Shown here in pieces: positions 38,879 to 48,113 of a stretch of 64,000 bases of DNA. The stretch lies in assembly GCA_023480735.1 (NCBI GenBank), contig JAMCXB010000061.1:23925-87924 (forward strand). The letters are read 5' to 3'. Under the pieces are notes generated by a model. The model was not told the DNA's origin, searched no databases, and was given only the letters and a program-made list of their open reading frames with translations. Position 1 is the first letter of the stretch. Every line of letters starts with the position of its first letter. Position numbers and translations under genes: made by a program. The DNA comes from Bacteroidota bacterium (lineage in GTDB: Bacteria > Bacteroidota > Ignavibacteria > Kryptoniales > JAKASW01).

Positions 38879-39227
38879 CTTCTACCAATGCATTGCGTGG
38901 GAGCGAGGACACTTCTATGGTAGTCCGGGCGGGAGGATTTTCTTTAAAGTACTCGGCGTATATCTTATTGAATTCGGCAAAGTCGCTCATGTTCTTCAAG
39001 TAAATGGTAGACTTGATAACATTTGAAAGAGTACACCCTCCGGCTTCCAGGACAGCAGCAATATTTCTCAGAACCTGATGTGTTTGCTCGACCAATCCTT
39101 CAGCTAGTTCACCCGTCTCGGGGCCGAGGCCAATCTGTCCGGAAAGAAACAATAAACCGTCTATCTCTACGCCCTGTGAGTATGGTCCGATCGGCTGTGG
39201 TGCGCTCTTCGTGTTCAGAATCCCCAT
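38856..39227 (-). CDS. ridA: RidA family 2-iminobutanoate/2-iminopropanoate deaminase
   Basis: A 123-residue protein that hydrolyses reactive imines released by PLP enzymes. The family motifs are clear: SAPQPIGPYSQGVEIDGLLFLSGQ (in parts), GPETGELAEG, NVIKSTIYLKNMSDF and NPPARTTIEVSSLPRNALVEVDIIA, with the catalytic Arg in ARTTIEV. It begins 12 bases after parB on the same strand and overlaps the DUF5683 gene. Confidence 0.95.
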   Translation of the reverse strand: MGILNTKSAPQPIGPYSQGVEIDGLLFLSGQIGLGPETGELAEGLVEQTHQVLRNIAAVLEAGGCTLSNVIKSTIYLKNMSDFAEFNKIYAEYFKENPPARTTIEVSSLPRNALVEVDIIAYK

Positions 39228-39239
39228 GATGCGTTCACT

Positions 39240-40166
39240 TCACTCCTTTCGATCTGATAGAATCAACTCGATGATCCTTTCCAGGTCACCGTCAGCGTAG
39301 AACTCAATTCTTATTTCGCCCGCGTGATTATCACTATAGTTTATCTTCACCTTAGTCGCCAAGTGTCTGCGCAGCCTGTCGGTTAAGTCAAGTATTGTCG
39401 CATCTTGCGCAGAAGAAGTAGAGGAGCCGTCTCTGGGAGGATGCAATACTGCCTGTTTACTACTCTTGCCGAGTAGATGTCTGACTTCCCTCTCTACCTG
39501 TCGAACGCTGAGGTTGTTTTGAACAACCTTCTTGAACAGACGAAGCATCTCTTCCTGGTCGCTTATGGCTAAAAGGGCTCTTGCGTGTCCTGCCGAAATA
39601 GCCCCAGAGATGAGACTCTTCTGTATTTCTGCAGGCAACCTGAGCAATCTCAGGAAGTTCGCGACGGTTGCACGGTCTTTCCCGACCCTCCCGGCAACCT
39701 GTTCCTGCGTAAGAGAGCATTCGTCGATGAGTCGCTGATACCCTGTAGCAACTTCTATTGCATTCAAGTCTTCGCGCTGCAAATTCTCCGTCAATGCTAA
39801 TTCGAGCATCTTTGTGTCGGAGGTAATTTCAAGCACATAGGATGCAATTTCTTCTAACCCCAGCTCCGTAACAGCGCGGAGACGCCGTTCACCGGATATA
39901 AGCTCAAACATCCCGTTTTCGACCCTGCGAACTGTAATCGGCTGAATCAACCCGTTTTCCCTGATCGAGCTTTTCAATTCCTCAAGGCCCTCTCTCGCAA
40001 ATTCCTTCCTGGGCTGAAACTTATTCGCCCGGATCTTGCGGACCCCTATCTTAGATATTGAACTAGCCTCGGGTTGACTTGTACCTTCCGACGGGCCGAT
40101 GATCGCAACAGATTCCCTCTTGATTAAAGCGTCTAAGCCTCTGCCAAGTCTAACGTTAGATTTCAT
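39240..40166 (-). CDS. parB: Chromosome partitioning protein ParB
   Basis: A 308-residue CTPase/DNA-binding protein that loads at parS and helps origin segregation. Visible are the N-terminal RLGRGLDALI start, the CTP-binding region with NKFQPRKEF, GLIQPITVRR and ELISGERRLRAVTELG, the ENLQREDLNAIEVATGYQRL stretch, and the helix-turn-helix (EQVAGRVGKDRATVANFLRLL) followed by ISAGHARALLA. The C-terminal dimer part is present. Its start overlaps the parA stop by four bases. I saw no full canonical parS site in the window. Confidence 0.96.
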   Translation of the reverse strand: MKSNVRLGRGLDALIKRESVAIIGPSEGTSQPEASSISKIGVRKIRANKFQPRKEFAREGLEELKSSIRENGLIQPITVRRVENGMFELISGERRLRAVTELGLEEIASYVLEITSDTKMLELALTENLQREDLNAIEVATGYQRLIDECSLTQEQVAGRVGKDRATVANFLRLLRLPAEIQKSLISGAISAGHARALLAISDQEEMLRLFKKVVQNNLSVRQVEREVRHLLGKSSKQAVLHPPRDGSSTSSAQDATILDLTDRLRRHLATKVKINYSDNHAGEIRIEFYADGDLERIIELILSDRKE

Positions 40167-41008
40167 GTTTTCGGCTTTTCTCTATCTTCAATCGAACTAT
40201 CTGAAACAGGTCTTACCTCCTCCAACGGCTTCTGCACAGGCACTGGAGTGTTGCGTTCCAAAAACTCTTTTGTCAGTTCCATATAGTGCTTTGCCCCAAG
40301 GGAACCAGCATCGTAAAGTATGATCGGTTTCCCAAAGCTCTGCGCCTCACTAAGCCGAACGTTCCTGGCAATTACAGTGTGAAACACCCTGTCCTCAAAA
40401 TAGCGCCGTACCTCTCCCACCACCTGGTTAGAGAGTTTAAGACGCGAATCAAACATCGTAAGGAGTACACCTTCAAGCTCTAGATTCGGATTTAGGCTAC
40501 GCTTTACAATTGAGATCGTATTTAGCAGCTGTCCCAGACCTTCGAGCGCGAAATACTCGGTTTGGACAGGAACGAGAACACTGTCGGCCGCCACGAGGGC
40601 ATTCACAGTAAGAAGGCCGAGCGAAGGGGGGCAGTCTATAAAAACATACTCAAAGTTCTCTTTGACATGTGCCAGGGCATTTCTTAGAAGAGATTCTCTA
40701 TTCTCGATTTCAACCAGCTCGATCTCCGCCCCTACCAAATCTATATCAGAGGGCATAAGCTTAAGGAAGGAAAGTGAGGTGTCCTTCACGGCATTATCGG
40801 AATCGGAGGAGCCTATCAGAATGTCATATGTGCTTGTATGGGGCTGCTCCTTGTCAAATCCGAGGGCACTTGTAGCATTTGATTGTGGATCCACATCCAC
40901 GAGGAGAACCTTGTGCTCCAATGCTGCTATGCATGCAGATATGTTTACGGTGGTGGTCGTCTTACCTACGCCGCCCTTCTGGTTTGCAACAGCTATTATT
41001 TTACCCAT
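40163..41008 (-). CDS. parA: Chromosome partitioning ATPase ParA/Soj
   Basis: A 281-residue Walker-type ATPase. The deviant Walker A is seen at the N-terminus (ANQKGGVGKTTTTVNISA), then VLLVDVDPQSNATSALG, FEYVFIDCPPSLGLLTVNALVAADSVLVPVQTEYFALEGLGQL in parts, and the later VRLSEAQSFGKPIILYD. The C-terminal tail after residue 255 (PVPVQKPLEEVRPVSD) is low in order. It is the first gene of the minus-strand parA-parB-ridA-DUF5683 run; the 220 bases upstream hold no gene. Confidence 0.96.
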   Translation of the reverse strand: MGKIIAVANQKGGVGKTTTTVNISACIAALEHKVLLVDVDPQSNATSALGFDKEQPHTSTYDILIGSSDSDNAVKDTSLSFLKLMPSDIDLVGAEIELVEIENRESLLRNALAHVKENFEYVFIDCPPSLGLLTVNALVAADSVLVPVQTEYFALEGLGQLLNTISIVKRSLNPNLELEGVLLTMFDSRLKLSNQVVGEVRRYFEDRVFHTVIARNVRLSEAQSFGKPIILYDAGSLGAKHYMELTKEFLERNTPVPVQKPLEEVRPVSDSSIEDREKPKT

Positions 41009-41230
41009 TTTGCATCTCTCTCGCTAGGCTCAGAAGATAAGAATGAGGCTCGGACGCCCACTCTTTTGCATTCAAAGCAGGGCTGCCCCTTTTCGCCGTC
41101 AATTTCTGTGACGTAGGGGACATACTTGCGTTCAGTAAGTTCATTTGCACTGAATATAAATTTAGTAGCTCTAAATTTCAATTATTTGCCCCCGTTTCAA
41201 CGCAGGGCTTTCAAGAGACGTAAAATCGAC

Positions 41231-41935
41231 CTAACGAATCTGAATCCGTGTGCCGGTAACAAGCCTTGACTCATCAGATGCCAGAAATACGAACGGATCG
41301 GTGATTTCGACCGGAAGCTTATAAGTCGAAGGGTCAACCTCCGGAAAGGCCTTGCGTATCATGTCTGTGCTTGTACGGCCGGGATCTATCAGGTTTACTC
41401 TAACTCCAGTGTCCCGGAGCTCTTCAGAAAGCATCATGGTCATGCCTTCAACAGCAAATTTGGAAGGAAGGTATGCCCCCCACTTGGGATATGGTCGGCG
41501 AACCACGCCGGAAGTAATATTGATAATGGACCCCGAACTCCGCTTCAACATTTCAGTCGCCGCGAGCTTGGACAAGACAAAGACCGCCTCAACGTTTACC
41601 TCAAACACTTTCTTCCAATCGCTCAAATCGAGTAATGTCATCTCCACCCTTTTGCCCAGCATCCCGGCATTGTTCACCAAAACGTCAATTTTCCCGTTCA
41701 GCTCCAGTGCCCTCTCGACAACCTTGATGCACTGCACCTCTGAGGAAACGTCTGCTGCAAGCGTCGTGCAGCCGAGCCCATTCTTGTCAAGCTCCTCAGA
41801 CAGCAAACGGAGATTCCCTTCGTTCCGCGCTACAGCGATTACTTGCGCTCCCTCCTCTGCGTACTTCAGCACCACGGCTCTCCCAATACCGCGGGACGCG
41901 CCGGTGACGATGGCTGTCTTATCTTTTAGCCTCAT
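41231..41935 (-). CDS. SDR family oxidoreductase
   Basis: A 234-residue classical short-chain dehydrogenase. It has the cofactor loop TGASRGIGRAV, DVLVNNAGMLG, the catalytic Ser in IINITSGVVRR and the YxxxK motif as AYLPSKFAVEG, then VRVNLIDPGRTSTDM. ARNEGNLRLL after the second strand, with its Arg, fits NADP. It resembles 3-oxoacyl-ACP reductases, but the C-terminus is short (ends GTRIQIR), so I leave the substrate open. It diverges from the iron-sulfur oxidoreductase gene across about 85 bases. Confidence 0.88.
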   Translation of the reverse strand: MRLKDKTAIVTGASRGIGRAVVLKYAEEGAQVIAVARNEGNLRLLSEELDKNGLGCTTLAADVSSEVQCIKVVERALELNGKIDVLVNNAGMLGKRVEMTLLDLSDWKKVFEVNVEAVFVLSKLAATEMLKRSSGSIINITSGVVRRPYPKWGAYLPSKFAVEGMTMMLSEELRDTGVRVNLIDPGRTSTDMIRKAFPEVDPSTYKLPVEITDPFVFLASDESRLVTGTRIQIR

Positions 41936-42020
41936 GCAACCAAGATAACTCTGCCGCCAAAACTCTTCAATTGATTGTAAGCGTGTATCACGATATATTT
42001 TTAAAAATCAGGTGGTGATA

Positions 42021-44015
42021 ATGAGAACCGTTGTTTTCCTTGTCGTCGTACTTGCGGCAATCGTGTTCTTCTCCTTCAATGTAAAGCGCCTCACCGGCTA
42101 TCTGAAGGTTGGGAAGCCGGACAAGAGATCAGGTAACCCGGGCAAACGAATCAAGAACGTACTATCCATCGCCTTCGGACAAAGGAAACTATTGCGCGAA
42201 CCGGTAGCAGGATGGATGCACTTCTTCATCTTTTGGGGCTTTGTAATTCTATTGACCGCCATCCTGGAGACTTTCCTTCAAGGGTTCGGAAGGAACCTAT
42301 CGTTCGGTTTTCTCGGCCTGTTTTACGGGCCGCTGGTCTTCTTGCAAGACACACTCGGTTTACTCGTAATCATATCGGTACTCGTCGGCCTTTACAGAAG
42401 AAACGTTGCACACATCAAGAGGCTGCAGTTCTCCAGACATTCATATTGGGACGCGAACCTGATTCTGATCATGATACTGTTCATAATGATCACGATGTTC
42501 CTGCAGAACGCCGCTCATATTGCGGTTGAAGCGTCTTTGCCGGGCAGACCCGATACACTTGACGCCGGTGCAAGATTCTTCTCTTCGACGCTCGCTTCTC
42601 TCTTCATACCAGCATCGATTCATACAAAAGAGATCCTCTTCGACTTCTTCTGGTGGGCGCATGTCTCGCTCGTCCTGGGCTTCCTCAACTATCTCCCGTA
42701 CTCAAAGCATTTGCACATCGGTTCCTCGTTCTTCAACGTCTATTTTTCGAACATAGGCCCTAGAGGAGAGTTGAAGCCGCTCAACCTCGAGGCTGAGGAT
42801 ATAACGAAGTTTGGCGCCGGGGACATCGAAGATTTGACATGGAAACAGCTGTTGGATGGGTACACTTGTACCGAGTGCGGCCGGTGCGACTCGGTGTGTC
42901 CGGCAAACCTTACGGGCAAACCACTCTCACCCAGAAAAGTGATTACCGATATCCGGCATCGGACAATGGAAAAGGCACCATTCCTGTCCGATAAGAAGGC
43001 CGCGGACGAAAGACATCTCGTCGACGACTACATAACCGAAGACGAACTCTGGGCCTGTACGACCTGCGGTGCATGTATGGAAGAGTGCCCGGTAATGATA
43101 GAGCATGTCAACTCAATTGTCGATGTGCGGCGATATCTCGTCCTGAACGAATCGCGCTTTCCTGCCGAGCTTGCCGCCGCCTACAGAAATCTCGAGAATA
43201 ATTACACAGTCTGGGCGTTCAACTGGAGGGACCGCGCGAAGTGGGCAGAAGGATACAATGTCCCGATTGCCGCGGACGTAAAAGACGACTTCGATGTTTT
43301 ATATTGGGTTGGATGCGCAGGCAGTTATGACATGCGATATCAGAAGGTAGCGCGCGCGTTCTCACAATTGATGAACAAGGCGGGCATAAAGTTCGCCATC
43401 CTTGGCAACGAAGAAAAATGCACCGGCGACCCGGCACGCAGGAGTGGAAACGAATATTTGTCGCAGACGCTCATAAAAGAGAATGTAGAGATACTGAATA
43501 AACATAAGGTGAAGAAAATCGTCACGACATGTCCTCACTGTTTTAACTCACTTAAAAATGAATATCCGGACTTTGGGGGAAAATATGAAGTGATTCACCA
43601 TACCGAGTTTATAACAGGACTCATAGACTCCGGAAAGCTAAAGTTGACCGATTCCCGGAAATCCAGAATCACTTATCATGATTCATGCTACATAGGAAGG
43701 TACAACGGCATTTACGACGCTCCCAGAAAGGCACTGGCCGGCATAGACGGAGTGGAGCTATCGGAGATGAAGAGATCGAAAGATAAAGGCCTTTGTTGCG
43801 GTGCCGGCGGTGCAAGGATGTGGATGGAAGAAAGAACTGGAAAAAGGATAAACATTGAAAGAACCGAGGAGGCGCTTGCCACCGACCCGGATGTTATTGC
43901 TTCGGCGTGCCCCTTTTGCATGACTATGCTGACAGACGGCGTCAAAGCAAAAGAGGCTCAGGGTGTGGAGGTCAAGGATCTTGCGGAGCTCGTCTTGGAA
44001 GCTTCCGGTGATTAG
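42021..44015 (+). CDS. Membrane-bound HdrD-like iron-sulfur oxidoreductase
   Basis: A 664-residue electron-transfer protein in the inner membrane. The first 235 residues are a NarI/HdrE-like membrane domain with five or six helices and several His (WMHFFIFWGF, WWAHVSLVLG). Two 4Fe-4S motifs follow: CTECGRCDSVCP and CTTCGACMEECP. Then come two CCG domains typical of HdrD/GlpC, with VGCAGSYDMRYQ, CTGDPARRSG and TTCPHCFNSLKNEYP in the first, and YHDSCYIGRYNGIYD and KGLCCGAGGARMW in the second. Such proteins pass electrons between a soluble donor (often ETF) and menaquinone. No etfAB is in the window. The ATG at 42021 has AGGTGG five bases upstream. Confidence 0.87.
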   Translation: MRTVVFLVVVLAAIVFFSFNVKRLTGYLKVGKPDKRSGNPGKRIKNVLSIAFGQRKLLREPVAGWMHFFIFWGFVILLTAILETFLQGFGRNLSFGFLGLFYGPLVFLQDTLGLLVIISVLVGLYRRNVAHIKRLQFSRHSYWDANLILIMILFIMITMFLQNAAHIAVEASLPGRPDTLDAGARFFSSTLASLFIPASIHTKEILFDFFWWAHVSLVLGFLNYLPYSKHLHIGSSFFNVYFSNIGPRGELKPLNLEAEDITKFGAGDIEDLTWKQLLDGYTCTECGRCDSVCPANLTGKPLSPRKVITDIRHRTMEKAPFLSDKKAADERHLVDDYITEDELWACTTCGACMEECPVMIEHVNSIVDVRRYLVLNESRFPAELAAAYRNLENNYTVWAFNWRDRAKWAEGYNVPIAADVKDDFDVLYWVGCAGSYDMRYQKVARAFSQLMNKAGIKFAILGNEEKCTGDPARRSGNEYLSQTLIKENVEILNKHKVKKIVTTCPHCFNSLKNEYPDFGGKYEVIHHTEFITGLIDSGKLKLTDSRKSRITYHDSCYIGRYNGIYDAPRKALAGIDGVELSEMKRSKDKGLCCGAGGARMWMEERTGKRINIERTEEALATDPDVIASACPFCMTMLTDGVKAKEAQGVEVKDLAELVLEASGD

Positions 44016-44076
44016 ATTGTCAACGAGCTGCCCATCAGCATAGGGCATTATCGAGCATCACGCGGAAGTAGAACAA

Positions 44077-44922
44077 ATGTACAAAAAAAATGGAGGTAAA
44101 TTGAAATCACTTTTTGCGGCAATAGTTGCAGTATTGTTAATGAATGCAAGCGGTTTTTCGCAATACAAACTGGAGTATAAGGCTTCAGGCTCAACGCCGC
44201 TTCATTACAAGGCACATACCACTTTCGAGACAACGCAGTCTATGATGGGGCAGTCAGCCAAAATGAGTGTCGTATCCGACCAGACAATTTCTATGTCCAG
44301 CAAGAAGTCCGGCAGCGAGTTGGTATACTTGATCAAGATTGATTCAAGCGAAAATGTCGCCGTGATGCCGAACGGGGACACCACCAGATCATCTTCCCCT
44401 GCCCTCGGCAAGCTAAAGGAGACACGCATTCGTCCGGACGGAGACGAGATCTCTTCCAAATGGCTCGACACCGCCTTTGCCGATACGCGCGCAGGAGAGA
44501 TGAAAGATTACGGAAGTTTCTTCTTCAAATTGCCCGCCAAGCAAGTTGGCAAAGGCTCGACCTGGAACCAGGAGAAGCTTGATACGGTCGGTACTCCGGG
44601 CGCCGATGGATCAATAGTGATCAATACGAACACGGGTTACAAATTTGTTGACGAGGAAAAATTCGGCGGTACCTCATGTGCAAGGATCGACTTCACAGGA
44701 AAAGTTGAACTTCAGGGAACGACGACTGCGCACGGGATGGCTGTTGCAATAAAGGGCAACGGAACCATCGCAGGCTCAGCGTTATTCGATTACACAAACG
44801 GAAGAGTGATGAAAATTAATGGTTCGTCCAACCAGGATATAACCATGTCTTCCTCCGGCAATAATCCTATCTCGGTGCCGATGAACCAGAAGACTGCTTA
44901 TGATCTTTTATTGGTCAGGTAA
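44077..44922 (+). CDS. Secreted protein of unknown function
   Basis: A 281-residue protein with a signal peptide (LFAAIVAVLLMNASGFSQ) and no further membrane segment. The mature part is rich in Thr, Ser and Gly and in short strands (ARIDFTGKVELQGT, GTIAGSALFDYTNGRVMKINGSS). It ends with MNQKTAYDLLLV. It resembles families of exported beta-rich proteins in Bacteroidota (DUF6263-like), but I cannot confirm the family. GGAGG lies inside its first codons, so the start may instead be the TTG near 44101. The 3' end overlaps the end of the convergent DUF4340 gene by 25 bases. Confidence 0.65.
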   Translation: MYKKNGGKLKSLFAAIVAVLLMNASGFSQYKLEYKASGSTPLHYKAHTTFETTQSMMGQSAKMSVVSDQTISMSSKKSGSELVYLIKIDSSENVAVMPNGDTTRSSSPALGKLKETRIRPDGDEISSKWLDTAFADTRAGEMKDYGSFFFKLPAKQVGKGSTWNQEKLDTVGTPGADGSIVINTNTGYKFVDEEKFGGTSCARIDFTGKVELQGTTTAHGMAVAIKGNGTIAGSALFDYTNGRVMKINGSSNQDITMSSSGNNPISVPMNQKTAYDLLLVR

Positions 44923-45821
44923 TCGCTGTAGATCATTCTGAGCGCCTGCTCAATATCGGCTGGAAGCGTCGAACTGACGGTGTAAACCTGGTGGTTGGCT
45001 GAGTTCAGAAGGCAAATTTGTGGAAAAGACCCTTTGGGCTCAGTCAACTTGAATATCTTGCCCGTTATATGCTCTCGGTTCGAGAGTGTAATTCCGTAAT
45101 CGACTAGAGTTCCGGATTCATCGACCGTGCTGTCGACAAATCCAAGCGCAGTTGTTCCGATCAGGCTCTCTACCACATTCTGAGCCGTCATTTCCGGCAC
45201 GTCCGTCCCATTTACCCGCCACAATGTGTCGCGGTGAAAGAAATGATACAGAGTGTCGCCCAGTGAAAAATCTATCGCCTCTATATCCGACGTACCAAAG
45301 CCGAAGATTTTCTTTTCGCGCCAGTTGGAAAGAGACTGGCCGACAAGCGTCCTGATGTTTGCCGATAATTCCATGATTTTCTTCTTCCCGGCCACCTGTA
45401 TGTAACAGCCGTTGAAGTCCGGACTAACATCTCCGACCCTTATAGAAACGGACTTGCCGCTTGCCTCAGCTAATTTGAGAAGGGGTGACAACGAACCTAG
45501 ACCATAAGCGGAACTGTCAGACAAGTTATCTGCTACGACCGTCGCTGACGGATTGGCTGCGACACGGGAAAGCAGCATATCAACCTGGCTTGCCGCGGCG
45601 GCGAACTGTATCGGGGAGGTAATCTTCCACAAAGCTCCCGCCTTCTCCAGCACTATTTGCCGTCCGAAGTCTATGGAAATTTTGACGACCTTCGCGGTAT
45701 CTATTTCGGCAAACGGTCTGGAACTCTGCGTTGTGGAGGTGGTTGAGGTTATTCGCTGGACTGCGTAGATGATTCCCAGAACAACTAAAACACCGACAAG
45801 GATCTTAGTTGACTTGCTCAT
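44898..45821 (-). CDS. DUF4340 domain protein
   Basis: A 307-residue protein with one N-terminal helix (ILVGVLVVLGIIYAVQ) and a periplasmic region. EIDTAKVVKISIDFGRQIVLEKAGALWKI (in parts) and QVDMLLSRVAANPSATVVAD are typical of DUF4340, which often sits downstream of GldG-like ABC genes, as here. The ATG at 45821 has AGGTG nine bases upstream and lies inside the end of the GldG-like gene. It probably works with the ABC system; the molecular role is unknown. Confidence 0.82.
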   Translation of the reverse strand: MSKSTKILVGVLVVLGIIYAVQRITSTTSTTQSSRPFAEIDTAKVVKISIDFGRQIVLEKAGALWKITSPIQFAAAASQVDMLLSRVAANPSATVVADNLSDSSAYGLGSLSPLLKLAEASGKSVSIRVGDVSPDFNGCYIQVAGKKKIMELSANIRTLVGQSLSNWREKKIFGFGTSDIEAIDFSLGDTLYHFFHRDTLWRVNGTDVPEMTAQNVVESLIGTTALGFVDSTVDESGTLVDYGITLSNREHITGKIFKLTEPKGSFPQICLLNSANHQVYTVSSTLPADIEQALRMIYSDYLTNKRS

Positions 45822-47397
45822 TTTCTGCTTCACCTTCCCTATTTAAGCTTTCGCGATAAGCCTTCCGCCGTCTACCGGTTTTCCGCCAGTAAACTAGGCC
45901 GAATGCTAGCACAATTAGTGGTGGAAGCACGACAATCATATCCTTGGTTGTTTCACGCGTGCCCTCCGTCACCGGCTTAAGCGGCGGCGGCAGGAACGAT
46001 TTAGAACGGATGGAAATCAGTCCGATGTTATCCGTGAGGTAGTCGACCGTATTGAGGAAGATCGACAGGTTTTCTGGATTGCTCAGAAACATATCTCTGA
46101 CAAAATTTCCGTCACCCATTACGACTATTCTCTCGCTGTCCTCAGTCTTGCGTCCGGGATCGATCTTCGCATATCTGTTCGTGTCCGAAATTGCAGAGTG
46201 TATCCTTCCACTGATGGCCGCGCCGAGAAGCAGATGATGTTGCACAAACATCTCGCGCGTGAAATGGGCGGCAGGATTAAGATCATAAGCCCCGACACCT
46301 CCGTCTACTCCGCTGCGCTCACTCGAGACCGCGAACGGAATTACTTTCAGGTGCATATTATGTGCAGACGCCGTGTCTATTTCGCTGGGAAACGGAAAGA
46401 TTATCTGGTGAAGGTCCTGAGTCACGACGAACGACCTGTCAAGACCGCTGACAATCGGAATATATGGATTAGGAACTTCGGTCTGTATTGTCAGGCCGCC
46501 TTCCTGCTGCATCATCGAGACAGATGCGCAAACCGCGTCCCGAACGAGATTCTTCTTTATCTCGAAGCCATAACTGCTGAAGAGCCGTGAAAGATTGAGG
46601 GACAGGTTCGTCGCAAACTGGCTCTGCATAGACGCATTCACCATGCTCATCAGGAATGCGGCTCGCCCTCTGTTCATCATGTACTCGTCGAGGTTGTAAA
46701 CCTGCGAATCAGCGAGTGCGCTTGTGGGTTGAATCATTATCAGCGCAGAAATCGAGTCGGGCACGGGCATCGACAAGTTTGTCGGATAGATATTGTACCT
46801 TCCGGACAACGCCTGCTGCGCCTTCTGAATATCCTGGAATGACGGCTCGCCGTTACCGACCACGACGGCTATGGTCTTCTTGTTCGGCTGGATCAAGCGT
46901 TCGATCCGCGATGCCATATCGTATTCAAAATTCGAAAGGTTCTCTATGACAGGAATCAACTGTCTCCGGGCCTGGTACTCCATCACGAGCCCCATGAAGG
47001 CCCGTTTTACTTCGAGCTTGTCGTTGTTGATTACCTGCACCTGAACCTGCGGTATCCCTTCGGAAGTTGCCTCGTTGACTTCCTTGTCGGTCGTCGGGTT
47101 CTCTATTCTGTATTCCAATTTGCCGTCGGAGAGACTTCTGAATTCCTGGAGCATATCTATGAGGGCCAGGCGGTTGGCATTGTAGGGAGAAGGCAGGTCG
47201 GAATTGAAGTACACAGTGACGAGCAAATGATCCTTAAGACTTTTCAGGAGTTTCTCCGTCGCGGGAGAAAGCGTGTTGACCTTGTCTCTTGTCAGATCGA
47301 GGCGAAAGAACCACCCGCTGACGACAACATTTACCAGTACGACTACGACGAAATAGAGGATCGCTTGCAGAACCACATCGCGAGTTGACTTCTTCAT
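45805..47397 (-). CDS. GldG-like ABC transporter auxiliary protein
   Basis: A 530-residue membrane protein with an N-terminal helix (AILYFVVVVLVNVVVSGWF) and a C-terminal one (MIVVLPPLIVLAFGLVYW), with a large periplasmic part between. RLDLTRDKVNTLSPATEKLLKSL, LVTVYFNSDLPSPYNANR and LVMEYQARRQLIPVIENLSNFEYDMASRI (in parts) match the GldG/ABC auxiliary family, also found in IFT52-like (DUF4350) proteins. In gliding Bacteroidetes GldA, GldF and GldG form an ABC complex, but homologues occur in non-gliders. ATGA overlap with the permease gene fixes the start at 47397. Confidence 0.85.
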   Translation of the reverse strand: MKKSTRDVVLQAILYFVVVVLVNVVVSGWFFRLDLTRDKVNTLSPATEKLLKSLKDHLLVTVYFNSDLPSPYNANRLALIDMLQEFRSLSDGKLEYRIENPTTDKEVNEATSEGIPQVQVQVINNDKLEVKRAFMGLVMEYQARRQLIPVIENLSNFEYDMASRIERLIQPNKKTIAVVVGNGEPSFQDIQKAQQALSGRYNIYPTNLSMPVPDSISALIMIQPTSALADSQVYNLDEYMMNRGRAAFLMSMVNASMQSQFATNLSLNLSRLFSSYGFEIKKNLVRDAVCASVSMMQQEGGLTIQTEVPNPYIPIVSGLDRSFVVTQDLHQIIFPFPSEIDTASAHNMHLKVIPFAVSSERSGVDGGVGAYDLNPAAHFTREMFVQHHLLLGAAISGRIHSAISDTNRYAKIDPGRKTEDSERIVVMGDGNFVRDMFLSNPENLSIFLNTVDYLTDNIGLISIRSKSFLPPPLKPVTEGTRETTKDMIVVLPPLIVLAFGLVYWRKTGRRRKAYRESLNREGEAENEQVN

Positions 47398-48113
47398 TTG
47401 AATTTCAGCTCCAGCCATTTTGACGTCAGACTCGAAAAGAACGCCATCACGCCGCAGAAGTAAACCACATCACGAAGATCGATGGCGCCCTTGTAAAAAT
47501 TTGCCAGATGGAAATCCGAGCTCGCATACTGAAGGATATAAGCGACATTGCCGGTCGTAAGAGCCGTCACCTTATCAAGAATAAAAAAGATAAAGAGGAT
47601 GAATAGAGCTATGATGAATGCTGCCACCTGGTTCTGTGTCAGGCTCGAAGCGAACACTCCGGCCGAGACATAGCCGGCGGCAAGAAACAGAAGCCCGATG
47701 TATCCGGCAAACGCCGTTCCGCCGTCGATATTGCCCAGGCTTGCGACTACAATGAAATAGAAGATCGTTGGCACAAGCGACGCCACGACAACCACATAGC
47801 CTGACAGCCACTTTGCCAGCACAAGCTTCCCCCGGCTCACCGGATGAGTTACGAGTACCTCCAAAGTTCCGTTCCTGAACTCTTCTGAGAAGGACCTCAT
47901 TGTCAGCGCAGGGATGAAAAACAGAAAAAGGATACTCGTCAGGGAAAAAAAAGGACGAAGGGTGGCAACATTCGAGAGGAATAAGCCATCGGCAAACATG
48001 TAACCGGATATGAGAAGAAATACGATAATCATCACATAAGCGGCAGGAGTCTTTACTGAAATCAATATCTCCTTCTTAAGGAGAACCGTCAGACTATTGT
48101 TGTCCTGTTTCAT
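47394..48113 (-). CDS. GldF-like ABC-2 type permease
   Basis: A 239-residue protein with six hydrophobic helices. SVKTPAAYVMIIVFLLISGYMFADG at the N-terminus and PALTMRSFSEEFRNGTLEVLVTHPVSRGKLVLAKWLSGY (in parts) are the ABC-2 permease signatures shared by GldF and NosY-like proteins. It overlaps the ATPase gene by 20 bases and the GldG-like gene by four. Confidence 0.88.
   Translation of the reverse strand: MKQDNNSLTVLLKKEILISVKTPAAYVMIIVFLLISGYMFADGLFLSNVATLRPFFSLTSILFLFFIPALTMRSFSEEFRNGTLEVLVTHPVSRGKLVLAKWLSGYVVVVASLVPTIFYFIVVASLGNIDGGTAFAGYIGLLFLAAGYVSAGVFASSLTQNQVAAFIIALFILFIFFILDKVTALTTGNVAYILQYASSDFHLANFYKGAIDLRDVVYFCGVMAFFSSLTSKWLELKFK

Noticed and set aside
45948-45959. parS-like half site TTGTTTCACGCG
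   Set aside because: Only one half matches the canonical 16-bp parS palindrome, and it lies inside the GldG-like gene. A second partial match at 40377-40388 inside parA is equally incomplete.
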